Assembly (NCBI RefSeq): GCF_021653975.1
Contig: NZ_JAJKFK010000001.1
Location: 248,001-312,000, forward strand
Length of the DNA stretch: 64,000 nt
Origin: Amycolatopsis sp. GM8
Lineage (GTDB): Bacteria > Actinomycetota > Actinomycetes > Mycobacteriales > Pseudonocardiaceae
Direction: 5' to 3'
Shown: in pieces, positions 33,981-42,275 of the stretch
How positions within the stretch are numbered: position 1 is the first letter of the stretch
Layout of the letters: every line of letters starts with the position of its first letter
The notes under the pieces: generated by a model
The model's database searches: none
The model's input: the letters and a program-made list of their open reading frames with translations, nothing else
Told to the model about the DNA's origin: nothing
Position numbers and translations under genes: made by a program

Positions 33981-35144
33981 ATGACCAGCGGCACCACCGC
34001 CACCCCTGACCTCGACGCCCGGCTGGCGCGCTACGCCGACGACCTGCGTGCTCGTGGGGCGATCCGCAGCGACGCCGTCCACAAGGCGTTCGCCAGCGTG
34101 CCGCGGCACCGGTTCCTGCGCACCTTCCACTTCCGCGCCGACCGGTTCGCCCTCGCACCCGGGGAGCAACCCGCCGCCGAGCTGCTCGACATCATCTACG
34201 CGAACAACTCCCTGGTCACCCACGACGGCCACGACGGCGACCCGATGTCCTCCTCATCCGGCCCGAGCGTCATGGCCAGGATGCTGGAAGCTCTCGACCT
34301 GCGGCCGGGGATGCGGGTGCTGGAGATCGGAGCGGGCACCGGCTACAACGCCGCCCTCATCCACCAGATCACCGGCGCCCCGGTCACTACCATCGAAGCC
34401 GGACGCGCCACCGCCGCCGCGGCCGCGGCCGCGATGACCGCACTCGGCCTGGCCGAGAAGGTACGGGTCGTGCACGGCGACGGCTACCTCGGCGACCCGG
34501 ACGGCAAGACGTGGGACCGGGTCATCGTCACCTGCGGCGTCGCCGGTATCCCACCGCGCTGGCTGGACCATCTCGCACCCCGGGGCCTCGTCCTGGCGCC
34601 GATCGCGCACGCGGGTGTGCACCCCATCCTCGCGATCCACGCGGGCGACGGCTCCGCGACCGGGGTGATCTCGTTGTGGGCGGACTTCATGCCCGCCGCG
34701 GGAAACCTCCGGCCTGACGTCCTGTTTGGACACAACCCGGAACACGACATCACCGCCGCACCCGTGCAGCGCCTCCCCGGTGCCGCCCCGGTCGTCGGCG
34801 CCGACCGCTACAACGACCTGACCTGCTTCCTCGCCGCCCAGGACGACCGGACCACCCGTGCCTTCGTCGACGACCCAGCGTTCGACCCGGCCAGCGGGAT
34901 GACCGCCCTCGTCGAAGACGGTGCCGCCGCGTGGATACAGCACACCGGCGACCTCGTTGTGGCCGGCGACTCCGAACACACCGGCGGGCTCCAAGCGCGC
35001 CTGCGCGAGCTGACCGCCAGCTGGCTCGACAACGGACGCCCCGAACTCGAACACTGGAACACCGCGCTCGCTGAACGGCCCGGGCTACCTGCGCCGCTAC
35101 TGACCCCCGGCCGCTGGTCGCACATCATCGATGGGAGCCGATGA
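33981..35144 (+). CDS. Lasso-associated protein-isoaspartate-type O-methyltransferase
   Basis: A 387-residue SAM-dependent enzyme of the protein-L-isoaspartyl methyltransferase (PIMT) family. Motif I is VLEIGAGTGYNAALI, followed by VTTIEAGRAT, VHGDGYLG and VTCGVAGIPPRWLDHLAP, all diagnostic. The N-terminal SVPRHRFL and SSSGPSVMARMLEAL are the usual PIMT front end; a C-terminal extension of about 170 residues is longer than in repair PIMTs. Lasso clusters with such an enzyme make aspartimide-containing peptides (cellulonodin-2 and lihuanodin type), where an Asp side chain is methylated and then cyclises on the backbone. GGAAGGA is eight bases before ATG 33981, and the gene follows B2 by 20 bases. 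Confidence 0.9.
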   Translation: MTSGTTATPDLDARLARYADDLRARGAIRSDAVHKAFASVPRHRFLRTFHFRADRFALAPGEQPAAELLDIIYANNSLVTHDGHDGDPMSSSSGPSVMARMLEALDLRPGMRVLEIGAGTGYNAALIHQITGAPVTTIEAGRATAAAAAAAMTALGLAEKVRVVHGDGYLGDPDGKTWDRVIVTCGVAGIPPRWLDHLAPRGLVLAPIAHAGVHPILAIHAGDGSATGVISLWADFMPAAGNLRPDVLFGHNPEHDITAAPVQRLPGAAPVVGADRYNDLTCFLAAQDDRTTRAFVDDPAFDPASGMTALVEDGAAAWIQHTGDLVVAGDSEHTGGLQARLRELTASWLDNGRPELEHWNTALAERPGLPAPLLTPGRWSHIIDGSR

Positions 35145-35580
35145 CGACGTGGTCAGGCGATCGATCTGAGCGTCCTGGTAGATCCGGTTGACGGTGGTGG
35201 GCAGGGTGGAGGTCTGCGGGATCACGATCTCGCCGGGGACGTCGAGCCAGTCGTCGGGCTCGAACCAGGAGGTCACGTCGGCGGTGGAGAACTCGGCGGC
35301 TTCGGGCCGGCTCGCGTGGCGGGCGAACGTCTCGGCTAGCTCGACCTGCAGGAAGTACACGAGCGTCCGCCCGCGGTGCGCGGCGATCAGTCCCCGTAAC
35401 GCGGAGCCGTAGAAGGTGGCGCTGAGGATGCCTTCGATGATGACCGGCCAGCCCACGTTGAGCAGGAACCCCGCCGAGTGCGTGATGAAGCTCGGCGCCA
35501 GGCCGCCGGGGAGGTCCTTCTTCTCCCAGAGGAGCCTGGGCTCTACGAATAGTCGGGCCGAAAGATCGACTACCACCGGG
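35097..35580 (-). pseudogene. C-terminal part of a split kinase gene
   Basis: The minus strand reads RLLWEKKDLPGGLAPSFITH, VGWPVIIEGILSATFYGSAL, HRGRTLVYFLQVELAETFAR and PEAAEFSTADVTSWFEPDDW, which is the body of an actinobacterial P-loop kinase family, but the P-loop itself is missing. The matching N-terminal piece with the P-loop is at 38556-38736 on the same strand. The frame stays open to 35651, but beyond about 35580 it is unrelated. Its 3' end overlaps the end of the methyltransferase gene. Confidence 0.8.
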
Positions 35581-35697
35581 CACAGATGCGGGCGCATCTT
35601 GGATTTTGTGGTGTTCGGAAGTGGCGATTCTTCACCGTGAGCGACGACCAAGTGGACCGCAGTAACGATCGCACCCCGACGTGCCGACCTTACGGTC

Positions 35698-38427
35698 GTG
35701 AGTTCTACGGCTGCCGAGCACGGTGCGTTGAAACCGATCGAGCGGGCGCTGATCGATCACGTTGAGCGGGGCGAGATCCTTGATCTGTCTGGCGGCGATC
35801 TGGTTGATGAGACCGCAATGCGTTCATGCGATGAATCCCGGACCGTGCGGGCGTGGGTGTTGCGGGACATCCTGAGAGGGCGACTCGCAGCCGCCCCCGA
35901 TTCCCACGGAGTGCGGCTACGCAGCGCTCGCATCACCGGCCGACTCGACTTGGACAACATCACCAGCGCGGTCTCCCTCGGGCTCAACGGCTGCCTGCTC
36001 GAACAAGGCGTCAGCGCTTGCCACGCGCACTTGGCGGCCGTTGACTTGTCAGGATGCCTGCTGGACCACCCCACCGACCCAGCTCTGGATACCGAGGACC
36101 TCACCACCACTCTGCTCTCGCTCAACCAATCAATTGTCATAGGGCATAGCGCCCGCGGTGCAGCGAACATGAACGGCGCCCGCCTCGGCTGGCTGGACTG
36201 CACAGGTGCGAGGCTGGGCAACGACTCCGGCCCCGCCCTGCAAGCCGAGAACCTGCAGGTCGACCAGAACGTGTTCCTCAGCGGCGGGTTTGAGGCGGTC
36301 GGGGTCGGCGAATCGGGTGCGGTGCAGCTGAGTGGCGCCCACCTCGGCGGGCTGGACCTCACGGGCGCGAGGCTGCGCAACGACTCCGGCCCGGCCCTCG
36401 CCGCCGAGAACCTGCAGACCGACAAGAACGTGTCCCTCAGCGGCGGGTTTGAGGCGGTCGGCGCCGGCCTTCAAGGGGTCGTCAGTTTGGCTGGAGCCCA
36501 CATCCGTGGGCAGCTCAACGGCACGGGTGCGAGGCTGCACAGTGATTCGGGCCCCGCCCTCGTCGGCGACACTGTGCAGGTCGACCAGAACGTGTTCCTC
36601 AGCGGCGGGTTTGAGGCGTTCGGTGTCGGCGAATCGGGCGCTGTGCGGCTGAGTGGCGCTCGCCTTGGCGGGCTGGACCTCACGGGCGCGAGGCTACGCA
36701 ACGACTCCGGCCCCGCGCTGCAAGCGGAGAACCTCCAAGTCGCCCTGGACGTGTTCATGCGCGACGGGTTTGAGGCCATAGGCGCTGGCGACCTAGGCGC
36801 GGTCCGGCTGCTCGGTGCTCACCTCAGGCGACTGGAATGTGACGGTGCGAGGCTGCGCAACGACTCCGGGCCCGCCCTGCACGCGGATAACCTGCAAGTC
36901 GCCCTGGACGTGTTCATGCGCGGCGGGTTTGAGGCGACCGGAGCCCGTGAGTCGGGAGCCGTCAGGCTGTTGGGCGCCCACCTCGGCGCGCTGGACTGCA
37001 GGGGTGCGAGGCTGCGCAACGACTCCGGGCCCGCCCTGCACGCGCAGAACCTGCAAGTCGACCAGAACGTGTTCATGCGCGACGGGTTTGAGGCAACCGG
37101 CGCCGGCGAGTCGGGAGCTGTCGATGTCGTTGGTGCCCGCATCGGCGGGCTGGACTGCACAGGTGCGAGGCTGCGCAACGACTCCGGCCCCGCCCTCGCC
37201 GCCGACACCCTGCAAGTCGACCAGAACGTATTCCTCAGCGGCCGGTTTGAGGCAGTCGGTGTCGGCGTATCGGGTGCTGTGCGGCTGAGTGGCGCCCACC
37301 TTGGCGCGCTCGATTGCGAAAGTGCGAGGCTGCGCAACGACTCCGGGCCCGCCCTGCAAGCGGAGAACCTGCAAGTCGACCAGAACGTGTTCATGCGCGA
37401 CGGGTTTGAGGCCGTAGGCGCTGGCGAGCTGGGCACGGTCCGGCTGCTCGGTGCCCACCTCAGGCGACTGGAATGTGACGGTGCGAGGCTGCGCAACGAC
37501 TCCGGGCCCGCCCTGCAAGCGCAGAACCTGCATGTCGCCCTGGACGTGTTCATGCGCGACGGGTTTGAGGCGACCGGCGCCGGCGAGTCGGGAGCCGTCA
37601 GTCTGTTGGGCGCACACCTCGGCGCGCTGGACTGCACGGGTGCGAGGCTGCGCAACGACTCCGGCCCCGCCCTGCAAGCGCAGAACCTGCAGGTTGCCCT
37701 GGACGTGTCCCTCAGCGACGGTTTTGAGGCAACCGGCGCTGACGACACTGCTGTCGTCAACTTAGGCGGTGTCCAGGTTGGGGGCGTATTGCGATTCGAT
37801 CCAGCACGGTTAGGACACCTCGATGACCCACAGGCTCGACTACAGGTGGATGGGCTCGTCTACACCGGACTACCTCAAGGCATCTCCACCGACGATTGGC
37901 TGCGGCTGCTACGCGACGGCACCCCTGCCTACGCCGCCCAGCCTTACCAGCAATTGGCTGCTGCGAACCGCGCAGCCGGACACGAGGGTCAAGCCCGACG
38001 TATCCTCATGGACCAACGCCACAACCAAATCCAGCGACGCGCCCTCGCTGGCCGCGCCGAACGAACCTGGGCTCGGCTCACAGGCCTAGCCCTCGGCTAT
38101 GGCTACCAACCCTGGCGCGCCCTCATCGGCCTACTTGCCGCAATCACCATCGCCGTGATCCTGTCAATCACCTTGGGCGGACAGGGCGGGCTCGCTCGGG
38201 TCCAAAACACGCCAGCACCGGCCGCCTGCACTGTGGTGGAACGCATCGGCGTCGGGTTGGACCTCGGCACCCCACTCATCAGCACAGGCGCCCGCGCCCA
38301 TTGCGACACCACCAACACCACCACCGGCACCATCCTCACAAGCGCCGGCTGGACGCTACGACTCCTGGCCTGGGCCTTCGCCACCCTGTTCATCGCTGGC
38401 TTCACTGGCGCCGTCCGCAAAACCTGA
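35698..38427 (+). CDS. Membrane-anchored repeat protein (so-called membrane-associated oxidoreductase)
   Basis: A 909-residue protein. Residues 1-165 form a conserved front end (LIDHVERGEILDLSGGDLVD, RGRLAAAPDSHGVRLRSARI). Residues 168-690 hold ten tandem units of about 53 residues with the pattern GARLRNDSGPALQAENLQVD, then a V-F-x-x-GFEA stretch and a GAVRLxGAHL stretch, likely a right-handed beta-helix. Two C-terminal membrane helices follow (ALIGLLAAITIAVILSITLG, LLAWAFATLFIAGFTGAV). Proteins like this are often labelled oxidoreductases without evidence of a redox site; I see none. GTG 35698 is used. The gene lies in DNA inserted within a kinase gene. Confidence 0.75.
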   Translation: MSSTAAEHGALKPIERALIDHVERGEILDLSGGDLVDETAMRSCDESRTVRAWVLRDILRGRLAAAPDSHGVRLRSARITGRLDLDNITSAVSLGLNGCLLEQGVSACHAHLAAVDLSGCLLDHPTDPALDTEDLTTTLLSLNQSIVIGHSARGAANMNGARLGWLDCTGARLGNDSGPALQAENLQVDQNVFLSGGFEAVGVGESGAVQLSGAHLGGLDLTGARLRNDSGPALAAENLQTDKNVSLSGGFEAVGAGLQGVVSLAGAHIRGQLNGTGARLHSDSGPALVGDTVQVDQNVFLSGGFEAFGVGESGAVRLSGARLGGLDLTGARLRNDSGPALQAENLQVALDVFMRDGFEAIGAGDLGAVRLLGAHLRRLECDGARLRNDSGPALHADNLQVALDVFMRGGFEATGARESGAVRLLGAHLGALDCRGARLRNDSGPALHAQNLQVDQNVFMRDGFEATGAGESGAVDVVGARIGGLDCTGARLRNDSGPALAADTLQVDQNVFLSGRFEAVGVGVSGAVRLSGAHLGALDCESARLRNDSGPALQAENLQVDQNVFMRDGFEAVGAGELGTVRLLGAHLRRLECDGARLRNDSGPALQAQNLHVALDVFMRDGFEATGAGESGAVSLLGAHLGALDCTGARLRNDSGPALQAQNLQVALDVSLSDGFEATGADDTAVVNLGGVQVGGVLRFDPARLGHLDDPQARLQVDGLVYTGLPQGISTDDWLRLLRDGTPAYAAQPYQQLAAANRAAGHEGQARRILMDQRHNQIQRRALAGRAERTWARLTGLALGYGYQPWRALIGLLAAITIAVILSITLGGQGGLARVQNTPAPAACTVVERIGVGLDLGTPLISTGARAHCDTTNTTTGTILTSAGWTLRLLAWAFATLFIAGFTGAVRKT
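36199..37770 (+). repeat. Ten tandem units of about 159 bp inside the repeat protein gene
   Basis: The block AACGACTCCGG recurs ten times about every 156-162 bases, with blocks such as CAGAACGTGTTC and GGGTTTGAGGC in between. Neighbouring units are nearly identical at the DNA level, so the array has probably expanded or been homogenised recently. Confidence 0.85.
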
Positions 38428-38555
38428 CCCACCACCAAGCACGAATACGTGCCAATCGAATACGGACCATCCCAGTGCTGATCCCCTTCGATGTCGTCCT
38501 ACGTCGCACATGTTCGCCACGTTCCTGCCCAGCTCAGGCTGGGGAGCAGTTCAGG

Positions 38556-38736
38556 CCCGGTCGGAAAGGCCCAGCACGGATAGCCCGCGCCCATGCCGTC
38601 GGCGCACTGCGTCCGCCACCGAGGACTTCCCCGCGCCGCTCGGGCCTCTGACGATGATCAGGAGGCTGTCCGGCGATCCGACCTGCTCAAAGCCCAGCAC
38701 GGCCACGAGCGTGCCAGCCAGGTACGACACTTTCAC
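38556..38736 (-). pseudogene. N-terminal part of the split kinase gene
   Basis: From ATG 38736: MKVSYLAGTLVAVLGFEQVG, then LLIIVRGPSGAGKSSVADAV with the Walker A P-loop, and RRRHGRGLSVLG. This is the missing start of the kinase whose body lies at 35097-35580. The frame ends at 38551 after LSDRA. A short imperfect match (GTCGGGCCGAAAG at 35552-35564 and GGTCGGAAAGG at 38559-38569) marks the break. Confidence 0.8.
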
Positions 38737-38803
38737 GGGCGCGCCCGCGCGACGCGCCTGTGCGCGGGGGGCTGCGTCGGGTGGGCGTGCCGACGTTGTT
38801 CGC

Positions 38804-39028
38804 TTAGGCTGCGGCGTGCTGGGGGTTGATCCGGTACATCCGCGCTCGGAACCGGTCCTGCTCGACGGGGTCGCGCTGGATCGCGACGTGGCAGCCGGTG
38901 TCGAGATTTATGCGGGCAAACGCCGTGTCCGGTTCCAAGATGTCGCTGATCGCTGTGATCGGACACGGGCGGACTCGTACCGTCGCGTGTCTCGCATCGG
39001 AGAGAGCGCGGCGTGTGTCACAGGTCAC
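38804..39028 (-). CDS. Small unknown protein, 74 residues
   Basis: From GTG 39028: MTCDTRRALSDARHATVRVR, SDILEPDTAFARINLDTG, ending MYRINPQHAAA. A damaged relative is at 24604-24826. Function unknown; the presence of two copies next to members of a second shared gene family suggests a duplicated accessory segment. Confidence 0.5.
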   Translation of the reverse strand: MTCDTRRALSDARHATVRVRPCPITAISDILEPDTAFARINLDTGCHVAIQRDPVEQDRFRARMYRINPQHAAA

Positions 39029-39061
39029 CTTTGGGCAGTGGTGGCCCGTAGGCCGGTGGCT

Positions 39062-39316
39062 TCAACAAACGGCGGTGATAGGCCAGCAGTGGTCGCTGTC
39101 GGGGTCGTCGAGCCAGATGTACTGCTTGCCGGGCACATTCAGCGCCGAGACGCCGAGACTGGACGCGTCCGGCCGACCGAGCGCGTCGAACGCGGCGACG
39201 GCGTGCTCGATGGTGTCCCACAGGCGGCAGGGGCCGTGCTGCCGCACGGCCCAGGTGCGGTCGGTCGGCGGCTTCAGGTCCGCAAGATCGGTTCCGTTGG
39301 CGTCCGCCTCCGCCAT
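39062..39316 (-). CDS. Unknown 84-residue protein related to the 21219 gene
   Basis: MAEADANGTDLADLKPPTDR at the start, then AFDALGRPDASSLGVSALNV and YIWLDDPDSDHCWPITAVC. The AEAD-x2-GTDLAD motif is shared with residues about 130-150 of the protein at 21219-21764. Upstream DNA still encodes PAEHQESFTA, matching PPEHQKAFTA of that protein, but in another frame, so this may be a truncated, frameshifted copy rather than an independent gene. Confidence 0.45.
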   Translation of the reverse strand: MAEADANGTDLADLKPPTDRTWAVRQHGPCRLWDTIEHAVAAFDALGRPDASSLGVSALNVPGKQYIWLDDPDSDHCWPITAVC

Positions 39317-39393
39317 GGCCGCGCGGTGAACGATTCCTGGTGCTCAGCTGGCGACTGCTGGACACCGGCAAGAGCCCTTGATGATCTATTGGG

Positions 39394-40068
39394 TTATTCG
39401 CCGGTGCCGTCGCCGCCGCGGGTGGCGCATTGGGTGGGGGTGTCGCGGAGGCAGATCTTGCCGCCGGTGACGCGGAGGCCGGCGTCGTCGAACGCGGTGA
39501 CCCAGTTTTTCGCAATCGTGGACTGGGCGGTGGCCAGCGGGATGAGCCCCGAGCAGACGGCGTCGTTGAGTTTGTTTTCCACGGCGTCTTTGGGGTTCGG
39601 GATGGTGCCGGGCTCGACCCAAAGATTGCGCGGGTCGTCTGGCGCGCCGCCCATCTCGAGGCTGACGAGGTGGTCGTATTCGCCTTTGACGTCTTGGCCG
39701 AGGTTGTAGGAGCGGGCTGATTCGGCCTTCATCCGGTTGGTCTTCGAGGTCGGCGGGCGGACGGTTTTCGTCCAGCCGGATTTGCAGATGGTGTCGCCGA
39801 TGGTGGCCTGGGTGACGGCGGGGTTGATCGCTCCCGGTGTGCAGGCCGGGTCCGGCATTGGTTGCCCGTTGCGGCTGCCGATGGTGCAGGTGCCCGGTGC
39901 GGGCATGGGCGCGTTGGCATCGCCGACGGCCAAGCTTGCCCGGGAAGGGCTGGACGTGGACGCCGTCGCGCTGGTCCCGGAGCGGGCGGCGGGCATCCCG
40001 CTGCAGCCGGTGGCGAGCGCGACCACGACTGCGAGGACACCGACGGGGAGCGCGGCACGCAGGGGCAT
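39394..40068 (-). CDS. Exported lipoprotein with HNH-type nuclease domain
   Basis: A 224-residue protein with a lipoprotein signal (VGVLAVVVALATGCSG, Cys at about residue 22), a low-complexity Ser/Thr linker, and a C-terminal domain with GEYDHLVSLEMGGAPDDPRN, the DH-x6-GG-x3-D-x2-NLW signature of HNH-like nucleases. Other Cys residues (CTIGSRNG, ACTPGAIN, TICKSGWT, AVCSGLIP, KICLRDT, TQCAT) are probably disulphide-bonded outside the cell. It is a tandem paralogue of the next gene. Likely a surface or secreted nuclease; substrate not known. Confidence 0.75.
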   Translation of the reverse strand: MPLRAALPVGVLAVVVALATGCSGMPAARSGTSATASTSSPSRASLAVGDANAPMPAPGTCTIGSRNGQPMPDPACTPGAINPAVTQATIGDTICKSGWTKTVRPPTSKTNRMKAESARSYNLGQDVKGEYDHLVSLEMGGAPDDPRNLWVEPGTIPNPKDAVENKLNDAVCSGLIPLATAQSTIAKNWVTAFDDAGLRVTGGKICLRDTPTQCATRGGDGTGE

Positions 40069-40149
40069 GGGGCCACATACTTCCTCAGGCGCGATGCCCG
40101 CGGTGGCTGCGACACGGCCCGGAACCCGTGCTCCCGTGTCCGGAAACGG

Positions 40150-40671
40150 TCAGTGGGTCCAGTCGGTGAGGATCTTCTGCCGGGCGGCGGCGAGGGTGGT
40201 GCTGCCGTTGCAGACCTGGGTTTTCAGGGAGTTCTCTTCCTTGTCTTTGGTCTCGGCCGCGTCGCCACTGGGGGTGGTTCCGGCGGAAGTGCGGGGTTCG
40301 GGCCACAGGTTGTTCGGGTCTTTCGGGGCTCCGCCCAGTTCCAGCGGCACCAGGTGGTCTTCCTCCAGCTCCGAGTTGGGGATGTCGCTCTCGCCGTACT
40401 CGGGCTTCTGCTGGTTTTTCAGGTTGGTGGTGTAGCTCGAGGGGGGCCGCACGGTCGCTGTCCAGCCGGACACGCAGATCGTCGAGCCGATCGTGGATTG
40501 GGTGACGTCCGGGTTGAACGCGCCCGGCGTGCACGCTGAATCCGCTTTCCCGGTCACGATCGTGCAGGTGGCTGCTGCCGCGGACGGCGCGGTCGCCACC
40601 TGGGCGATCCCGGTGGTGGCGAGCGCGAGCGTCAAACTGGCGGCGGTGACAGAGAACGGTCGGCGCGGCAT
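40150..40671 (-). CDS. Secreted HNH-type nuclease-like protein
   Basis: A 173-residue protein with an N-terminal Sec signal (LTLALATTGIAQVATAPSAA, cleavage probably after AAA near residue 34). The mature part shares with the gene at 39394 the order ACTPGAFNPDVTQSTIGSTI, then SGWTATVRPP and EEDHLVPLELGGAPKDPNNL, the His-containing nuclease core. It is 81 bases upstream of its paralogue on the same strand. No immunity gene can be identified nearby. Confidence 0.75.
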   Translation of the reverse strand: MPRRPFSVTAASLTLALATTGIAQVATAPSAAAATCTIVTGKADSACTPGAFNPDVTQSTIGSTICVSGWTATVRPPSSYTTNLKNQQKPEYGESDIPNSELEEDHLVPLELGGAPKDPNNLWPEPRTSAGTTPSGDAAETKDKEENSLKTQVCNGSTTLAAARQKILTDWTH

Positions 40672-41081
40672 GGTGTCCTCCCAGTGCGGTGTGCGAGCTC
40701 CGTGGTTCCGATCATGGGAGGCCGGCGCCGCGCATAACAGCCACTAATGGTGAACGATGCACAAAGACCGTCCGAAAGTCGTGGACCAACTACGACAAAC
40801 GGGATGGAGAAGACACCGAGCCGCCCCGGTGGTGACTGGCGGTCGGACGCGACCTGAGCCCTGTTAGCTCCGCGCCCGGCACGGCCCCCCAGGTTCTCCC
40901 GCGTGTCGGTTGCGCCGGCCCGCGTTCCCGCCCAGGTGATCGCGGCCAGGTTCGTGCAGTTCTGATCACCAGTGGCCCAGCGCGCCGCTGGCCGTGTGCT
41001 CGCTCGGTCACTCAGCCACGTCGGTGTTTCCGTCCTGTGACGGCCGGACCGATGTGCCCAGTCCCTGCGGCGTCAAGGAAC
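40672..41081. other. Gap with no supported gene
   Basis: About 400 bases with no convincing frame. It contains the upstream region of the secreted nuclease-like gene (toward 40672) and the 3' flank of the CDF transporter gene. Confidence 0.5.
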
Positions 41082-42149
41082 TCAGCGGTGGAGGGTGAGG
41101 GCGTTGTGGGCGGTGTCGGCGCCGGTGGCGGGCTCTGTGTGGATGGTGGCGGCGGCTAGTCGCGGGATGGTGTGGCGGAGTTGGTGCTCGATCTGGTGCG
41201 CGAGCCGGTGGGCCTGCGCCACGGTGAGCGTGTCGTCGACGCCGACGGCGAGCTCGGCGCGCAGGCTGTGGCCGGTCCAGCGCATCCGCATGTCCCGGAC
41301 AGCCTGCACGCCGGGGACGGCGCGGGCGGTGCGCTCGGCGAGGTCGACGGTGGCGGGGTCCACCGCGTCCATCAGCCGCCGGAAGACCTCCCTGGCGGCG
41401 TCGCGCAGGACGAACAGGATGGCGACGGTGATGACCAGGCCGATGATCGGGTCTGCCGCGGGGAAGCCGAGGGCGACCCCGAGGGCGCCGAGCACCACGG
41501 CCAGTGAGGTGAACCCGTCGGTGCGGGCGTGTACACCGTCGGCGACCAGGGCGGCGGAGCCGATCTCGCGGCCCACGCGGATCCGGTACCGGGCGACCAG
41601 CTCGTTGCCCGCGAAGCCGATGACACCGGCCAGTGCCACGACCCACAGGTGCCGCACCGGCTGCGGATCAATCAAGCGCCCGATCGCCTCGGAGGCGGCC
41701 AGCGCGGCCGAGGCGGCGATGAGCAGCACGACCACCACGCCTGCGAGGTCCTCGGCGCGGCCCAGGCCATAGGTATAGCGGCGGGTCGCGGCCCGGCGGC
41801 CGAGCAGGAACGCGAGGCCGATCGGCAGTGCGGTCAGCGCGTCGGCGAAGTTATGGATGGTGTCGCCCAGCAGTGCCACCGACCCGGTGGCCAGCACCAG
41901 CGCCAGCTGGGTCACCGCGGTGACCAGCAATACGGCGAACGACACCGTCAACGCCCGTATCCCGCGCTTGCTGGCCTCCAGCGCGGTGTCGAGGCGGTCC
42001 GCGCTGTCGTGGCTGTGCGGCGTGACCACGTGCCCCACCCGATGCCACACCCGTACCCACCAGCCCGCCCGACGCGCATGCCTGTGGCCATGTCCATGGA
42101 TGTGGCCGCGACCGCGCTGCACGTTGGCATCGCCGTGCGATTGCGCCAT
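41082..42149 (-). CDS. CDF-family metal cation exporter
   Basis: Proton-coupled efflux transporter for zinc or a similar divalent metal, 355 residues. A His-rich N-terminus (GHIHGHGHRHARR) precedes six predicted helices. The metal site motifs HNFADALTALP (helix II) and HARTDGFTSLAVV (helix V, HxxxD) are present, and the cytoplasmic C-terminal domain (GVQAVRDMRMRWTGHSLRAE) follows. It is divergent from an ArsR-type regulator gene across 126 bases that contain a palindrome-like operator, a classical metal-responsive pair. Confidence 0.9.
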   Translation of the reverse strand: MAQSHGDANVQRGRGHIHGHGHRHARRAGWWVRVWHRVGHVVTPHSHDSADRLDTALEASKRGIRALTVSFAVLLVTAVTQLALVLATGSVALLGDTIHNFADALTALPIGLAFLLGRRAATRRYTYGLGRAEDLAGVVVVLLIAASAALAASEAIGRLIDPQPVRHLWVVALAGVIGFAGNELVARYRIRVGREIGSAALVADGVHARTDGFTSLAVVLGALGVALGFPAADPIIGLVITVAILFVLRDAAREVFRRLMDAVDPATVDLAERTARAVPGVQAVRDMRMRWTGHSLRAELAVGVDDTLTVAQAHRLAHQIEHQLRHTIPRLAAATIHTEPATGADTAHNALTLHR

Positions 42150-42212
42150 TCCTGCTCCAGCTCCGCTGCGAGGGCCGTCGTCGAGCCGACGGCCGGTTCA
42201 TCGACGAGCATA

Positions 42213-42240
42213 ACAGCGCATATGCGTATTCATGCAGATA
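42213..42240. promoter_or_regulatory. Candidate ArsR operator between CDF gene and regulator
   Basis: The A+T-rich stretch CATATGCGTATTCATGCAGA with the following TACGTAG has imperfect dyad symmetry around TATTCATG, resembling ArsR/SmtB-type sites. It lies between the divergent starts at 42149 and 42276. Confidence 0.5.
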
Positions 42241-42275
42241 CGTAGATAGTGGGGTATTCGGGTAGGGTGGTGGTC

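Noticed and set aside
36793-37760. Long minus-strand frames opposite the repeat protein
   Set aside because: They are repetitive mirror images of the repeat units with no ribosome sites.
36199-37770. Regular direct repeats as a CRISPR array
   Set aside because: Units are about 159 bp, in frame, with related rather than unique spacers, and encode a repeat protein.
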